NCBI RefSeq assembly: GCF_015240255.1
Contig: NZ_CP061205.1
Span: forward strand, 2,377,501 to 2,441,500
DNA length: 64,000 nucleotides
Reading direction: 5' to 3'
From: Kordiimonas pumila
Lineage (GTDB): Bacteria > Pseudomonadota > Alphaproteobacteria > Sphingomonadales > Kordiimonadaceae
Shown: one piece after another, positions 19,231-27,534 of the stretch
Layout: each line of letters begins with the position of its first letter
Position numbering within the stretch: the stretch's first letter is position 1
Translations under genes and position numbers: made by a program
Notes under the pieces: model-generated
What the model was told of the DNA's origin: nothing
Seen by the model: the letters and a program-made list of their open reading frames with translations, nothing else
Database searches by the model: none

Positions 19231-20043
19231 ATGCTGTTGAATATGTCAAATAACCTGTTGCAGCGTATTGTGTCTGCTGTCCTGTTGCTACCACCTGTAT
19301 TGGCAACAGTTTACTTTGGCGGCTGGTGGTTTATTGGCCTGTTGGCGCTAGGTGCTTTTCTGATGGCGGCTGAATGGTCGAAACTCGTAATTTCACCCTC
19401 AATAATGGTTGGAAGTCTTTTAGGATTCGTTGTTATTGGTGCCTTGGTTGTGATAAAGGAGTATGCCATTGAAGCGCATGATTTTATCATTGCTGGGCTT
19501 CTTGTGGCGCTGGTGTCGTATGCTGTCATTCGTACAGGCATTGCAAAAACGCTGGGATGGTGGTTACTTGGTGTTGCCTACGTTAGTTTGCCTGTGATGG
19601 CTATGTGGTGGCTCCATACAGTTAACCCTTTGCTGGTTCTTTGGGTGTTTTTGATTGTTTGGGGCACTGATATTGGCGGTTATTTTGCTGGAAAATCTAT
19701 AGGTGGACCAAAGCTTGCTCCCAGAATTAGCCCAAAAAAAACATGGGCAGGTCTGTTGGGGGGGATGTCGCTTGCGGCGTTGGCTTCTTTTGTTTTGTGG
19801 CTTCTTTACCCTTTTTTACCTTACGCTATACCGGTGGTAGTTGCTGCTGCAGGGCTGGCGGTTTGGGCTCAAATTGGGGACCTTGTAGAAAGCGGTATTA
19901 AAAGGTCATTTGGTGTCAAAGACTCTGGCGGTCTTATTCCTGGTCATGGCGGCCTTCTTGATAGGGTCGACGGGCTTGTATTTGTGGCCCCTGCTGTTGC
20001 ACTCCTTGTAAATAATTTTCCCTTACTTCTTGGGGCAGGATAG
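19231..20043 (+). CDS. cdsA: phosphatidate cytidylyltransferase
   Basis: Makes CDP-diacylglycerol, the precursor of phosphatidylglycerol and phosphatidylethanolamine. The 270-residue protein has about eight membrane helices. It shows GGPKLAPRISPKKTWAGLLGG and the family signature SGIKRSFGVKDSGG plus GHGGLLDRVDGL near the C-terminus. Start is ATG 19231, with an in-frame ATG at 19243 as an alternative; the AGAAGG site at 19211-19216 is distant from both. The stop codon TAG 20041 is 7 bases before the chosen dxr start. Confidence 0.95.
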   Translation: MLLNMSNNLLQRIVSAVLLLPPVLATVYFGGWWFIGLLALGAFLMAAEWSKLVISPSIMVGSLLGFVVIGALVVIKEYAIEAHDFIIAGLLVALVSYAVIRTGIAKTLGWWLLGVAYVSLPVMAMWWLHTVNPLLVLWVFLIVWGTDIGGYFAGKSIGGPKLAPRISPKKTWAGLLGGMSLAALASFVLWLLYPFLPYAIPVVVAAAGLAVWAQIGDLVESGIKRSFGVKDSGGLIPGHGGLLDRVDGLVFVAPAVALLVNNFPLLLGAG

Positions 20044-20050
20044 AGACCTT

Positions 20051-21220
20051 ATGAACTATAAGACAATATCCATTCTTGGGGCTACAGGGTCGATAGGGCA
20101 TAGCACGCTAGATTTGATCAGGCGAAACCCTGACATGTTCAAGGTAACTGCACTCACAGCTCATAGCAGTGTTAAAAAACTGGTGGCTTTGGCAAAAGAA
20201 TTTATGCCTGACTTTGTTGCTATCTCTGATCCTTCATGTTTTACAGCCTTAAAAGATGGCCTTAATGGTACGGGCATAAAGTGTGGCGCAGGGGAAAGTG
20301 CTCTGGTTGATGCTGCTGAAATACCTTCTGATATGGTTATGGCGGCTATTGTTGGGGCTGCAGGTTTGATGCCGACACTAGCTGCGGCGCGGCGCGGCGC
20401 AACTATTGCTCTTGCGAACAAGGAATGCCTTGTTTGTGCAGGTGACTTGATGATGGAAGAGGTGCATAAGCACCATGCACGTATTTTACCTGTTGATTCC
20501 GAACATAATGCTATTTTTCAGGTGTTAGAAACCCATGCAGAAAAAGCAATTCGCCGCATTGTTCTTACAGCATCAGGAGGGCCGTTTTTAGGGCTGTGCC
20601 AAAGCCGGTTTAATGCAATTACGCCCGCTGAGGCTGTGGCCCATCCCAACTGGGATATGGGAGCAAAAATATCGGTAGATTCTGCAACTATGATGAACAA
20701 AGGGTTAGAGGTTATTGAAGCTTTTCATCTTTTTCCTATAGAAGCTACTCAAATTGATGTTTTGGTGCATCCTCAATCTGTAATTCACTCAATGGTTGAT
20801 TATGTGGATGGTAGTACATTGGCCCAGCTTGGTAGCCCCGATATGCGTATTCCAATTGCCTCCTGCCTTGCATGGCCTGAACGGATGCCAACACCGGCGA
20901 CACCACTTGATCTTGCGCAAATTGGCACTCTAACATTCGAGCAGCCTGACTATGAAAAATTCCGGTGTTTGAAACTTGCGAGAGATGCCTTGCTAACAGG
21001 CGGTGCAGCACCTGCCGTGTTAAATGCTGCAAATGAGGTTGCCGTAGAGGCCTTTTTGAAGGAAAATATAAACTTTGATGCGATTCCGGCGGTTGTTGAG
21101 CAAACACTTGCAAAATCCGACATGAAAGCGCCACAATCGCTGGCAAATGTGTTTGAAATTGATCAGGAGGCGCGCCGCACAGCGCAAGCCTTGATCGTAT
21201 CTATGAACGACATGGAGTGA
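20051..21220 (+). CDS. dxr: 1-deoxy-D-xylulose 5-phosphate reductoisomerase
   Basis: Second enzyme of the MEP isoprenoid pathway: NADPH-dependent rearrangement of DXP to MEP. The 389-residue protein begins with the nucleotide-binding ILGATGSIGHSTLDLI. The metal and substrate residues lie in LPVDSEHNAIFQ and ISVDSATMMNKGLEVIEA, followed by VLVHPQSVIHSMVDYVDGS. I prefer ATG 20051 over the TTG at 20030, which overlaps cdsA by 14 bases. ispDF of the same pathway is at 55097-56260. Confidence 0.96.
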   Translation: MNYKTISILGATGSIGHSTLDLIRRNPDMFKVTALTAHSSVKKLVALAKEFMPDFVAISDPSCFTALKDGLNGTGIKCGAGESALVDAAEIPSDMVMAAIVGAAGLMPTLAAARRGATIALANKECLVCAGDLMMEEVHKHHARILPVDSEHNAIFQVLETHAEKAIRRIVLTASGGPFLGLCQSRFNAITPAEAVAHPNWDMGAKISVDSATMMNKGLEVIEAFHLFPIEATQIDVLVHPQSVIHSMVDYVDGSTLAQLGSPDMRIPIASCLAWPERMPTPATPLDLAQIGTLTFEQPDYEKFRCLKLARDALLTGGAAPAVLNAANEVAVEAFLKENINFDAIPAVVEQTLAKSDMKAPQSLANVFEIDQEARRTAQALIVSMNDME

Positions 21221-21223
21221 TTT

Positions 21224-22333
21224 ATGGAAGCAGCGGGCCCCGGACTACTGTTTACTTTGGCTGCTTTTATTGGCGGGTTTAGCATTCTGGTCTTCATTCA
21301 TGAACTTGGACATTATTCTGTTGCAAGGTTTTTTAAGATACGTGTCGATACCTTTTCAATCGGTATGGGCAAGGAAATTTTTGGCTGGACAGCAAAATCC
21401 GGTACGCGCTGGCGTGTGAGCGCTATTCCACTTGGTGGGTATGTGAAGTTTTTTGGCGATGCTTCTGCAGCGAGCAATCCGGGTGAAATTCCGGAAGGGC
21501 TTTCGGAGCAGGAAAAGGCAGAATGTTTTCATTTCAAGCCACTTTGGCAACGCTCGCTTGTTGTGTTTGCTGGGCCTGCTGTGAACCTTATTGCGGCGTC
21601 ATTGGTTTTTGCTGGATTTTATTTTTCATATGGCCTTTCTGTATCAGAGCCGATTGTAGAATCTATCAGCGAGCAGTCTGCTGCTGACATGGCCGGGCTC
21701 AACATCGGCGACAGGATCATTTCAGTTAATGGTACATCTATCGATAGGTTTACTGATATCGGTGCTGTTGTTCGTCTCTATCCCGGTAAAGAAGTGGATG
21801 TTGAGCTTGTACGTGCAGGGGAAGCTTTAATGATACCTGTTCGGCTTGGCACAAAGTATATGGAAGACAGATTTGGTAACCAGTACCCTTATGGTTTTTT
21901 AGGGATTGGCTCCCCTCCGACTAAAAAAGAAAGCCTTGGTGTTTTTGGTGCGCTGTCTGAAGGCACCCGCCAAACGGTGCAAATGGGTAAAACCATGTTT
22001 ACAACACTTGGGCAGATGATATTAGGGATTCGCTCCGTTAAAGAGTTGGGTGGACCGGTTCGTATCGCCAATATGGTTGGTGAAGCGGCTCATGTCAGCT
22101 TTCAAAGCTTTCTTTGGATGCTGGCACTTTTGTCCTTGAATTTAGGAATTGTAAATCTTTTGCCAATTCCTGTTTTAGATGGTGGACACCTTGTGTTTTA
22201 TGCGCTTGAAGGTATTAAAGGATCACCATTAAGTGTGAAGGCAAAAGAGGCCGGATTTGTCGCTGGAGCGGCGTTAATGATAATTTTTATGGTGTTTGTA
22301 ACACTGAATGACTTGCAATCTATGGCACTCTAG
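21224..22333 (+). CDS. rseP: site-2 intramembrane metalloprotease RseP
   Basis: Zinc intramembrane protease that cleaves membrane-embedded regulators or signal-peptide remnants in envelope stress signalling. HELGH (H26, E27, H30) sits in the first membrane helix. One PDZ domain follows (about residues 130-215, with AGLNIGDRIISVNG), and the second metal site is NLLPIPVLDGGHLVFY near residue 310. Its 369 residues are slightly fewer than the two-PDZ E. coli protein (about 450), as is normal for alphaproteobacteria. It starts 3 bases after the dxr stop and precedes bamA. Confidence 0.95.
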   Translation: MEAAGPGLLFTLAAFIGGFSILVFIHELGHYSVARFFKIRVDTFSIGMGKEIFGWTAKSGTRWRVSAIPLGGYVKFFGDASAASNPGEIPEGLSEQEKAECFHFKPLWQRSLVVFAGPAVNLIAASLVFAGFYFSYGLSVSEPIVESISEQSAADMAGLNIGDRIISVNGTSIDRFTDIGAVVRLYPGKEVDVELVRAGEALMIPVRLGTKYMEDRFGNQYPYGFLGIGSPPTKKESLGVFGALSEGTRQTVQMGKTMFTTLGQMILGIRSVKELGGPVRIANMVGEAAHVSFQSFLWMLALLSLNLGIVNLLPIPVLDGGHLVFYALEGIKGSPLSVKAKEAGFVAGAALMIIFMVFVTLNDLQSMAL

Positions 22334-22386
22334 GTCAATTTCACCGCCAAAGTGCCTTTTATTGTTTATAAGATTGGGCTGAAAAG

Positions 22387-25002
22387 TTGCGTTTATTTAT
22401 ATTGCGTTTGATAGTGCGTTCATTTGTAACGCTTGTTGTTGGGGGAACCGTTCTTTCTGGTGTTGTGGCCGCACAACAAGTTCCAGATGGGCGTCAAATG
22501 CCGGTAATTCGGCAAATCAGCATCAGCGGTAATGAGCGGGTAGAACCTGAAACCATTGCATCTTACCTGACGGTAACGGCAGGAGATCCCTTTGATCCGA
22601 CGCAACTTGACCAAAGTTTGAAGAATCTTTTTGCAACCGGTTTGTTTTCGGATGTTGAGTTTATTGAAAACAACGGCGGGCTTGTTGTTAAAGTTGTTGA
22701 AAACCCCATTATCAACCGGATTGTTTTTGAAGGTAACAAGAAACTTGACCGGGATGATATGTTTGAGGAAGTGCGTATTCGTCCTCGTATGGTCTTTACG
22801 CGCGCAAAAATCAGGTCAGACGTTAAGCGTATAATGGAGCTTTATCGTCGGTCGGGCCGTTTTGCTGCGATTATTGAACCAAAAGTTGTACAGCTTGAGC
22901 AAAACCGCGTTGATGTGATTTTTGAAATTCAAGAAGGTCCAAAAACCAAGGTTAGCAGCATTAACTTTATGGGGAACAAGGTATATAGTGACGGTGATTT
23001 GCGGGATGTTCTCGCTACTAAAGAAGCGCGTTGGTGGAAAATCTTTACATCAAACGACACTTTTGATCCCGATCGCCTTGCTTATGATCAGCAGGTTCTG
23101 CGCAATCATTACCTAAACGAAGGCTATGCAGACTTCCGAATTGTCTCTGCGGTATCTGAGCTTACCCCAGACAGGGAAGATTTTTTTATCACATTCTCTG
23201 TTGAGGAGGGTGAGATATATGAGTTTGGCAAAATTGATGTTGAAAGCGAAATTCGTGATGTTGAGCCGTCTCTGTTAAAGGCATTTTTGTTAATGCGTGA
23301 AGGCATGACATACAACGCCGAAGCAATTGAGAAGACGATCGAATCCCTGACAAATGCAGCTGGCCTATTGGGATATGCGTTTGTGGATGTACGTCCTCAG
23401 ATCAAACGCGACCGTGAAACGCGTAAAATTGATATCACGTTTAAAGTGCTTGATGCCCCGCGCGTATATGTAGAGCGCATCAACATTAAAGGAAACGTGC
23501 GCACCCTTGATCGGGTTATTCGCCGTGAATTCCGCTTGCAGGAAGGTGATGCTTTTAACTCGGCGCTGGTAACACGCTCTGAAGATCGTGTTAAACGCCT
23601 TAGTTTCTTCCGTGAAGCGGAGATTGAGCGTGTTCAAGGTTCAGAACCTGACCGCATGGTACTGGATGTAACGGTTGAAGAACAAGCAACGGGTGAACTT
23701 AACCTTGGTGCTGGTTTCTCGAGCTTAGAGAACTTTATTTTCGATTTCTCGATCAGAGAACGCAATTTCATGGGGAAAGGACAGGACTTGCGCCTTGGCC
23801 TTCGGATGTCTGGCACGCGTCAGGAAATTGACCTTGGCTTTACAGAGCCTTACTTCATGGGCCGCCGCATTGCTGCAGGCTTTGATCTGTTTGCCCGTCG
23901 GGTTGATAGCTCAAGCTATGGTTCACTCTTTGATACCAAGTCTATCGGCTTCTCGTTGAGGGCAGGGATGGCACTGAATGAGTTCTGGACACTGTCCACA
24001 CGCTACACGCTGCGTCAGGACGACGTAACAATTCCTGATAGTGTTATTACAAACTCTTTGGGTTCAGGTGTTTTCGATCGCTATTTAACAAATGCACAAT
24101 CCTTGTTGACGGATGATAATCCCAATAATGATCAGGCAGCCTTTGACAAATATGATCTTGACGGCGACGGTGATATCGACCTTGATGACTTTGATATCAA
24201 TAATGACGGCGATACAAGCATCAGTGAAATGGAGCGCGTTAGCCTTAGTCGTTCGTTCGTGGAATCTCTTGGTAAGCGCTATCAGTCAATTCTTGGATAT
24301 TCTGTTGGTTTTGATACACGTAATAGCTATATTAGGCCAACGCGGGGCAGCAGCTTTTACTTCCACCAAGACTTTGCTGGCCTTGGCGGCGATGTACGCT
24401 ACCTTAGAAACCGGATTAACTTTGATAACTACTGGACACCTTGGTCTGGTTGGACTTTCCGTTTGGGCGGTGAAGCTGGCATGATTATGGGTCTGGGTCA
24501 GGATGTTCGTTTGAACGATAAATTCTATATTGGTGGACCGCGTATGCGTGGTTTTGATACTTCAGGTATTGGCCCTCGTGACTTTAACGGTGGTTCAACC
24601 AGTAATAGTGGCTCACTTGGGGGTACAGCCTTCTATATTGGCCGTGCGGAACTATTCTTCCCACTTGGGGATATGGCACTCGAAAGCGGGATCAGCGCTT
24701 CAACCTTTGTTGATGTTGGCTCCTTGTTCCGTGCAAAAGATGATTCTCTTGCCGAGTGTCAATTTAGTCAGTCTGACTATGATTCGTATCAATTGGCACT
24801 GGAAGATGATTCTACAACCACATTTGGTTATGATACTGATTGTCTATCTGGGAACTCTCCATCACCAAGGATTGCAGTTGGTATTGGTTTCTCTTGGCAG
24901 TCACCATTTGGTCCATTCAGGATTGATTTGGCTAAAACAGTTAAAAAGCAGTTGGGCGACAGGTCTCAGACGTTGCAGTTCAATGTTGGAACCACATTCT
25001 AG
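22387..25002 (+). CDS. bamA: outer membrane protein assembly factor BamA, with EF-hand-like insertion
   Basis: Central barrel of the BAM complex that folds outer-membrane proteins. The 871-residue precursor has a signal peptide (about residues 1-30, cut after VAAQ), five POTRA domains (about 35-430; starting IRQISISGNERVEPETI) and a C-terminal 16-strand barrel. It contains the conserved RMRGFD segment of barrel loop 6 and ends in aromatic Phe. The TTG start at 22387 follows GAAAAG. Unusual: residues 590-616 inside the barrel contain two adjacent EF-hand/dockerin-like calcium loops in an Asp/Asn-rich insertion. skp and fabZ follow; lpx genes are absent. Confidence 0.96.
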   Translation: MRLFILRLIVRSFVTLVVGGTVLSGVVAAQQVPDGRQMPVIRQISISGNERVEPETIASYLTVTAGDPFDPTQLDQSLKNLFATGLFSDVEFIENNGGLVVKVVENPIINRIVFEGNKKLDRDDMFEEVRIRPRMVFTRAKIRSDVKRIMELYRRSGRFAAIIEPKVVQLEQNRVDVIFEIQEGPKTKVSSINFMGNKVYSDGDLRDVLATKEARWWKIFTSNDTFDPDRLAYDQQVLRNHYLNEGYADFRIVSAVSELTPDREDFFITFSVEEGEIYEFGKIDVESEIRDVEPSLLKAFLLMREGMTYNAEAIEKTIESLTNAAGLLGYAFVDVRPQIKRDRETRKIDITFKVLDAPRVYVERINIKGNVRTLDRVIRREFRLQEGDAFNSALVTRSEDRVKRLSFFREAEIERVQGSEPDRMVLDVTVEEQATGELNLGAGFSSLENFIFDFSIRERNFMGKGQDLRLGLRMSGTRQEIDLGFTEPYFMGRRIAAGFDLFARRVDSSSYGSLFDTKSIGFSLRAGMALNEFWTLSTRYTLRQDDVTIPDSVITNSLGSGVFDRYLTNAQSLLTDDNPNNDQAAFDKYDLDGDGDIDLDDFDINNDGDTSISEMERVSLSRSFVESLGKRYQSILGYSVGFDTRNSYIRPTRGSSFYFHQDFAGLGGDVRYLRNRINFDNYWTPWSGWTFRLGGEAGMIMGLGQDVRLNDKFYIGGPRMRGFDTSGIGPRDFNGGSTSNSGSLGGTAFYIGRAELFFPLGDMALESGISASTFVDVGSLFRAKDDSLAECQFSQSDYDSYQLALEDDSTTTFGYDTDCLSGNSPSPRIAVGIGFSWQSPFGPFRIDLAKTVKKQLGDRSQTLQFNVGTTF
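24154..24228 (+). other. paired EF-hand-like calcium loops inside bamA
   Basis: Codons 590-602 encode DLDGDGDIDLDDF, matching the EF-hand/dockerin loop pattern D-x-D-x-D-G-x-I-x-x-x-[DE]-F. Codons 603-614 encode a second 12-residue loop, DINNDGDTSISE, that fits except for Thr at the usual hydrophobic position 8. They lie in an Asp/Asn-rich stretch (about residues 575-620) between barrel strands, so they probably form an extracellular or periplasmic loop. Calcium binding is inferred. Confidence 0.75.
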
Positions 25003-25030
25003 ATTTATACATAGGGAACGGGATAATATA

Positions 25031-25621
25031 ATGACGTTACGTAAAAAACTTCGCCTGATGGCTACAGGCATCGTTGCAGCAATGGGGCTGACACTCACTG
25101 TCGCGGCACAGCAAATTTTAACTATTGATAACGACCGTGTAGAAAACGAGGCAGCAGCTCACAAGGATTTCAACCTTCAAACGGCTGACATTCGTGACCA
25201 AATTTTGCAGTATCGTAATTATATTGGTCGTGGCGGCCTGCTTGAGCAAAAACTGGCAGAACTTGAAAAGCAAAAGTCTATTATCGGGAATGATAAATAC
25301 GAAGCTGAAGCGAAAAAGCTTCAGGAAAATTATATGCAGATCAATCAGTCTTTGCAGGCTTTGGAATATGCTTTCGATAAAATTCGTAAAGAGGCGCTTG
25401 TTCAGGTAGAACGTGCCCGTCAGCCGGTATTGAAAAAAATCCTGACGGAACGTAAAGCACAGGTTATTTTGCCAAAACGCCTTGTAATGGATAGTGCTCC
25501 AGGCCTTGACGTTACAACTGAGTTTATCGAACTTCTGGATGCTGAACTACCATCAGTTAAGCTTACGTTGCCACAGCGCGTGCAACAGCAAGCTCCAGAA
25601 GGCAGTGAAGGCGGCCAGTAA
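25031..25621 (+). CDS. skp: OmpH/Skp family periplasmic chaperone
   Basis: Chaperone that holds unfolded outer-membrane proteins in the periplasm before BAM insertion. The 196-residue protein has a signal peptide (about residues 1-30, ending TVAAQQ), followed by a long charged helical, coiled-coil-prone region (residues about 60-130; LEQKLAELEKQKSIIGNDKYEAE is representative of its composition). ATG 25031 is 28 bases after the bamA stop, with AGGGAACGGGA upstream. A longer frame from 24530 is an out-of-frame overlap with bamA. Its place between bamA and fabZ supports the call. Confidence 0.87.
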   Translation: MTLRKKLRLMATGIVAAMGLTLTVAAQQILTIDNDRVENEAAAHKDFNLQTADIRDQILQYRNYIGRGGLLEQKLAELEKQKSIIGNDKYEAEAKKLQENYMQINQSLQALEYAFDKIRKEALVQVERARQPVLKKILTERKAQVILPKRLVMDSAPGLDVTTEFIELLDAELPSVKLTLPQRVQQQAPEGSEGGQ

Positions 25622-25639
25622 TCTGGTTGTTTAGCCGTT

Positions 25640-26077
25640 ATGGAATATAATATTGCAGATATAATGAAGGCGATACCGCACCGGTATCCCTTTCTGCTTA
25701 TTGATAAAGTTGTTGATTTAGTACCAGGCGAAAGTGCTATTGGTATTAAGAATGTAACTATTAATGAGCCATTTTTCCCGGGGCATTTTCCGCAAAAACC
25801 GGTTATGCCCGGTGTGCTTATACTTGAAGCTATGGCGCAAGCTGCGGGTATCCTTGCTATAAGCAAGCTAGGTGCTGATGCTGAAGGTAAGGTCGTCTAT
25901 TTTATGGCGATCGATGAGGCTAAGTTTAGAAAGCCGGTTGTGCCTGGTGATCAATTACGTATGCATATCACCACTATTCGTGGGCGGGGTGCTGTGTGGA
26001 AGTTTCAAGCAGTGGCGAAAGTGGACGAACAGGTTGTTGCTGAAGCAAAACTTACAGCAATGATGGCGGCAGAATAA
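25640..26077 (+). CDS. fabZ: 3-hydroxyacyl-[acyl-carrier-protein] dehydratase FabZ
   Basis: Dehydrates beta-hydroxyacyl-ACP in fatty acid elongation. The 145-residue hotdog-fold protein shows [12 protein letters not shown], the catalytic His49 in [11 protein letters not shown] and the catalytic Glu63 in [11 protein letters not shown]. It starts 18 bases after skp. In most alphaproteobacteria lpxD separates skp from fabZ and lpxA follows; here neither is present, and two terminators come directly after fabZ. Confidence 0.96.
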   Translation: MEYNIADIMKAIPHRYPFLLIDKVVDLVPGESAIGIKNVTINEPFFPGHFPQKPVMPGVLILEAMAQAAGILAISKLGADAEGKVVYFMAIDEAKFRKPVVPGDQLRMHITTIRGRGAVWKFQAVAKVDEQVVAEAKLTAMMAAE

Positions 26078-26097
26078 ACTTCTAAGTACAGAATAAA

Positions 26098-26134
26098 CAA
26101 TAAAGCCCGCAGGAATAACTTGCGGGCTTTATTG
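26098..26134. terminator. bidirectional terminator between fabZ and gltA (first hairpin)
   Basis: A perfect 14-bp stem, CAATAAAGCCCGCA (26098-26111) with TGCGGGCTTTATTG (26121-26134), and a 9-base loop. The A/T-rich outer stem gives a U-rich tail in both directions, so it can end fabZ and also late gltA read-through. Confidence 0.92.
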
Positions 26135-26146
26135 TTACTTATAGAA

Positions 26147-26180
26147 AAAGCTGGCGAAATATCTCGCCAGCTTTGTTTTT
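26147..26180. terminator. bidirectional terminator between fabZ and gltA (second hairpin)
   Basis: A perfect 11-bp stem, AAAGCTGGCGA (26147-26157) with TCGCCAGCTTT (26164-26174), and a 6-base loop. It is followed by TTTGTTTTT on the plus strand and by TTTTTC on the minus strand, 19 bases beyond the gltA stop. It forms a tandem pair with the hairpin at 26098. Confidence 0.92.
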
Positions 26181-26198
26181 AATCTGTCATTTATGGTT

Positions 26199-27485
26199 TT
26201 ATCTGTCTTCAACAGGGACATAATCTCGTGCTGGTGAGCCTGTGTAAAGCTGACGAGGGCGGCCAATACGCTGGGTTGGGTCCTCGATCATTTCTTTCCA
26301 CTGAGATATCCAGCCAGATGTTCGTGCCAGTGCAAATAGTACTGTAAACATGGATGTTGGGAAGCCCATGGCTTTCAGGATAATACCTGAATAGAAATCC
26401 ACGTTTGGATACAGCTTTTTGGACACGAAATATTCGTCCTCAAGGGCGATTTTTTCAAGTTCCATGGCAACATCAAAAAGTGGATCATCCACACCAAGTT
26501 CCGCAAGAACTTTATGGGCAGTTTTGCGCATAACTGTGGCTCTTGGGTCAAAGTTTTTGTAAACTCTGTGACCAAAGCCCATTAAGCGGAACGGGTCATT
26601 TTTATCTTTTGCACGCGCAACAAACTCAGGAATACGGTCAACTGTTCCAATTTCCTCAAGCATATTGAGGCATGCTTCGTTAGCGCCGCCGTGTGCGGGG
26701 CCCCAAAGGCATGCAATACCAGCTGCGATACAAGCAAACGGGTTAGCCCCAGATGAGCCTGCAAGGCGAACGGTTGACGTTGATGCATTTTGCTCATGAT
26801 CTGCATGCAGAATGAAAATAAGGTCCATCGCTTTTTCAAGTGTTGGGCTTACTTCATAATGTGCTGCCGGAACAGAGAACATCATACTGAGAAAATTGCC
26901 CGCATATGAAAGATCATTCCGAGGATAAACAAAAGGCTGGCCAACAGAGTATTTGTAAGCCATTGCTGCGATTGTAGGAATTTTTGCAATCAGGCGATAA
27001 CTCGCAACCATACGCTGGTGCGGGTCATTAATATCTGTACTATCATGATAGAAGGCCGCTAGTGCCCCAACAACACCCACCATAATGGCCATTGGGTGAG
27101 CATCCCGGCGGAAACCTGTGAAAAAGCGATGCAGTTGCTCATGTACCATCGTGTGATGGGTAATATCATGAGAAAATTTCGCTCGTTCAGCTTTATTAGG
27201 CAGTTCTCCATAAAGAAGTAGGTAACATACTTCCATATAGTCGCTTTTTTCAGCAAGTTGTTCGATAGGGTACCCGCGGTACTGAAGTTCGCCCTTGCCA
27301 CCATCAATATAGGTGATTTTGGATTCACAGCTGGCTGTAGAAGTGAAGCCTGGATCAAACGTAAACATGTCTGATTCAGCATACAGCCTGCGTATATCAA
27401 CTACCTGCGGACCAACTGAGCCGTTCATTATCGGCAGATCTAAATCTAGCCCGTTACCGGTCAGTTTGAGAGTGTCATTTGACAT
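26199..27485 (-). CDS. gltA: citrate synthase
   Basis: Condenses acetyl-CoA with oxaloacetate, the entry step of the TCA cycle. The 428-residue protein is the hexameric (type II) bacterial form. The catalytic residues are recognisable in [29 protein letters not shown] and [16 protein letters not shown] 27483-27485 is preceded, on the minus strand, by AAGGAGTAAGG. It lies downstream of gltX with a 49-base gap that holds a tetraloop hairpin, and ends at tandem terminators. Confidence 0.97.
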   Translation of the reverse strand: MSNDTLKLTGNGLDLDLPIMNGSVGPQVVDIRRLYAESDMFTFDPGFTSTASCESKITYIDGGKGELQYRGYPIEQLAEKSDYMEVCYLLLYGELPNKAERAKFSHDITHHTMVHEQLHRFFTGFRRDAHPMAIMVGVVGALAAFYHDSTDINDPHQRMVASYRLIAKIPTIAAMAYKYSVGQPFVYPRNDLSYAGNFLSMMFSVPAAHYEVSPTLEKAMDLIFILHADHEQNASTSTVRLAGSSGANPFACIAAGIACLWGPAHGGANEACLNMLEEIGTVDRIPEFVARAKDKNDPFRLMGFGHRVYKNFDPRATVMRKTAHKVLAELGVDDPLFDVAMELEKIALEDEYFVSKKLYPNVDFYSGIILKAMGFPTSMFTVLFALARTSGWISQWKEMIEDPTQRIGRPRQLYTGSPARDYVPVEDR

Positions 27486-27509
27486 GGTCCTTACTCCTTA
27501 TATTAAAAT

Positions 27510-27529
27510 CAATTCACTTTCGTGAATTG
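27510..27529 (-). promoter_or_regulatory. GAAA-tetraloop hairpin between gltX and gltA
   Basis: On the minus strand CAATTCAC, GAAA and GTGAATTG form a perfect 8-bp stem capped by a stable GNRA tetraloop, followed by ATTTTAATAT and then the gltA ribosome site. It begins 6 bases beyond the gltX stop. It may be a weak terminator for gltX, an RNA processing/stability element, or part of the gltA leader. Confidence 0.6.
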
Positions 27530-27534
27530 TCGCG

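Noticed and set aside
24530-25030. N-terminal extension of skp by 167 codons
   Set aside because: It lies within bamA in another frame; the signal peptide begins at ATG 25031 with its own ribosome site.
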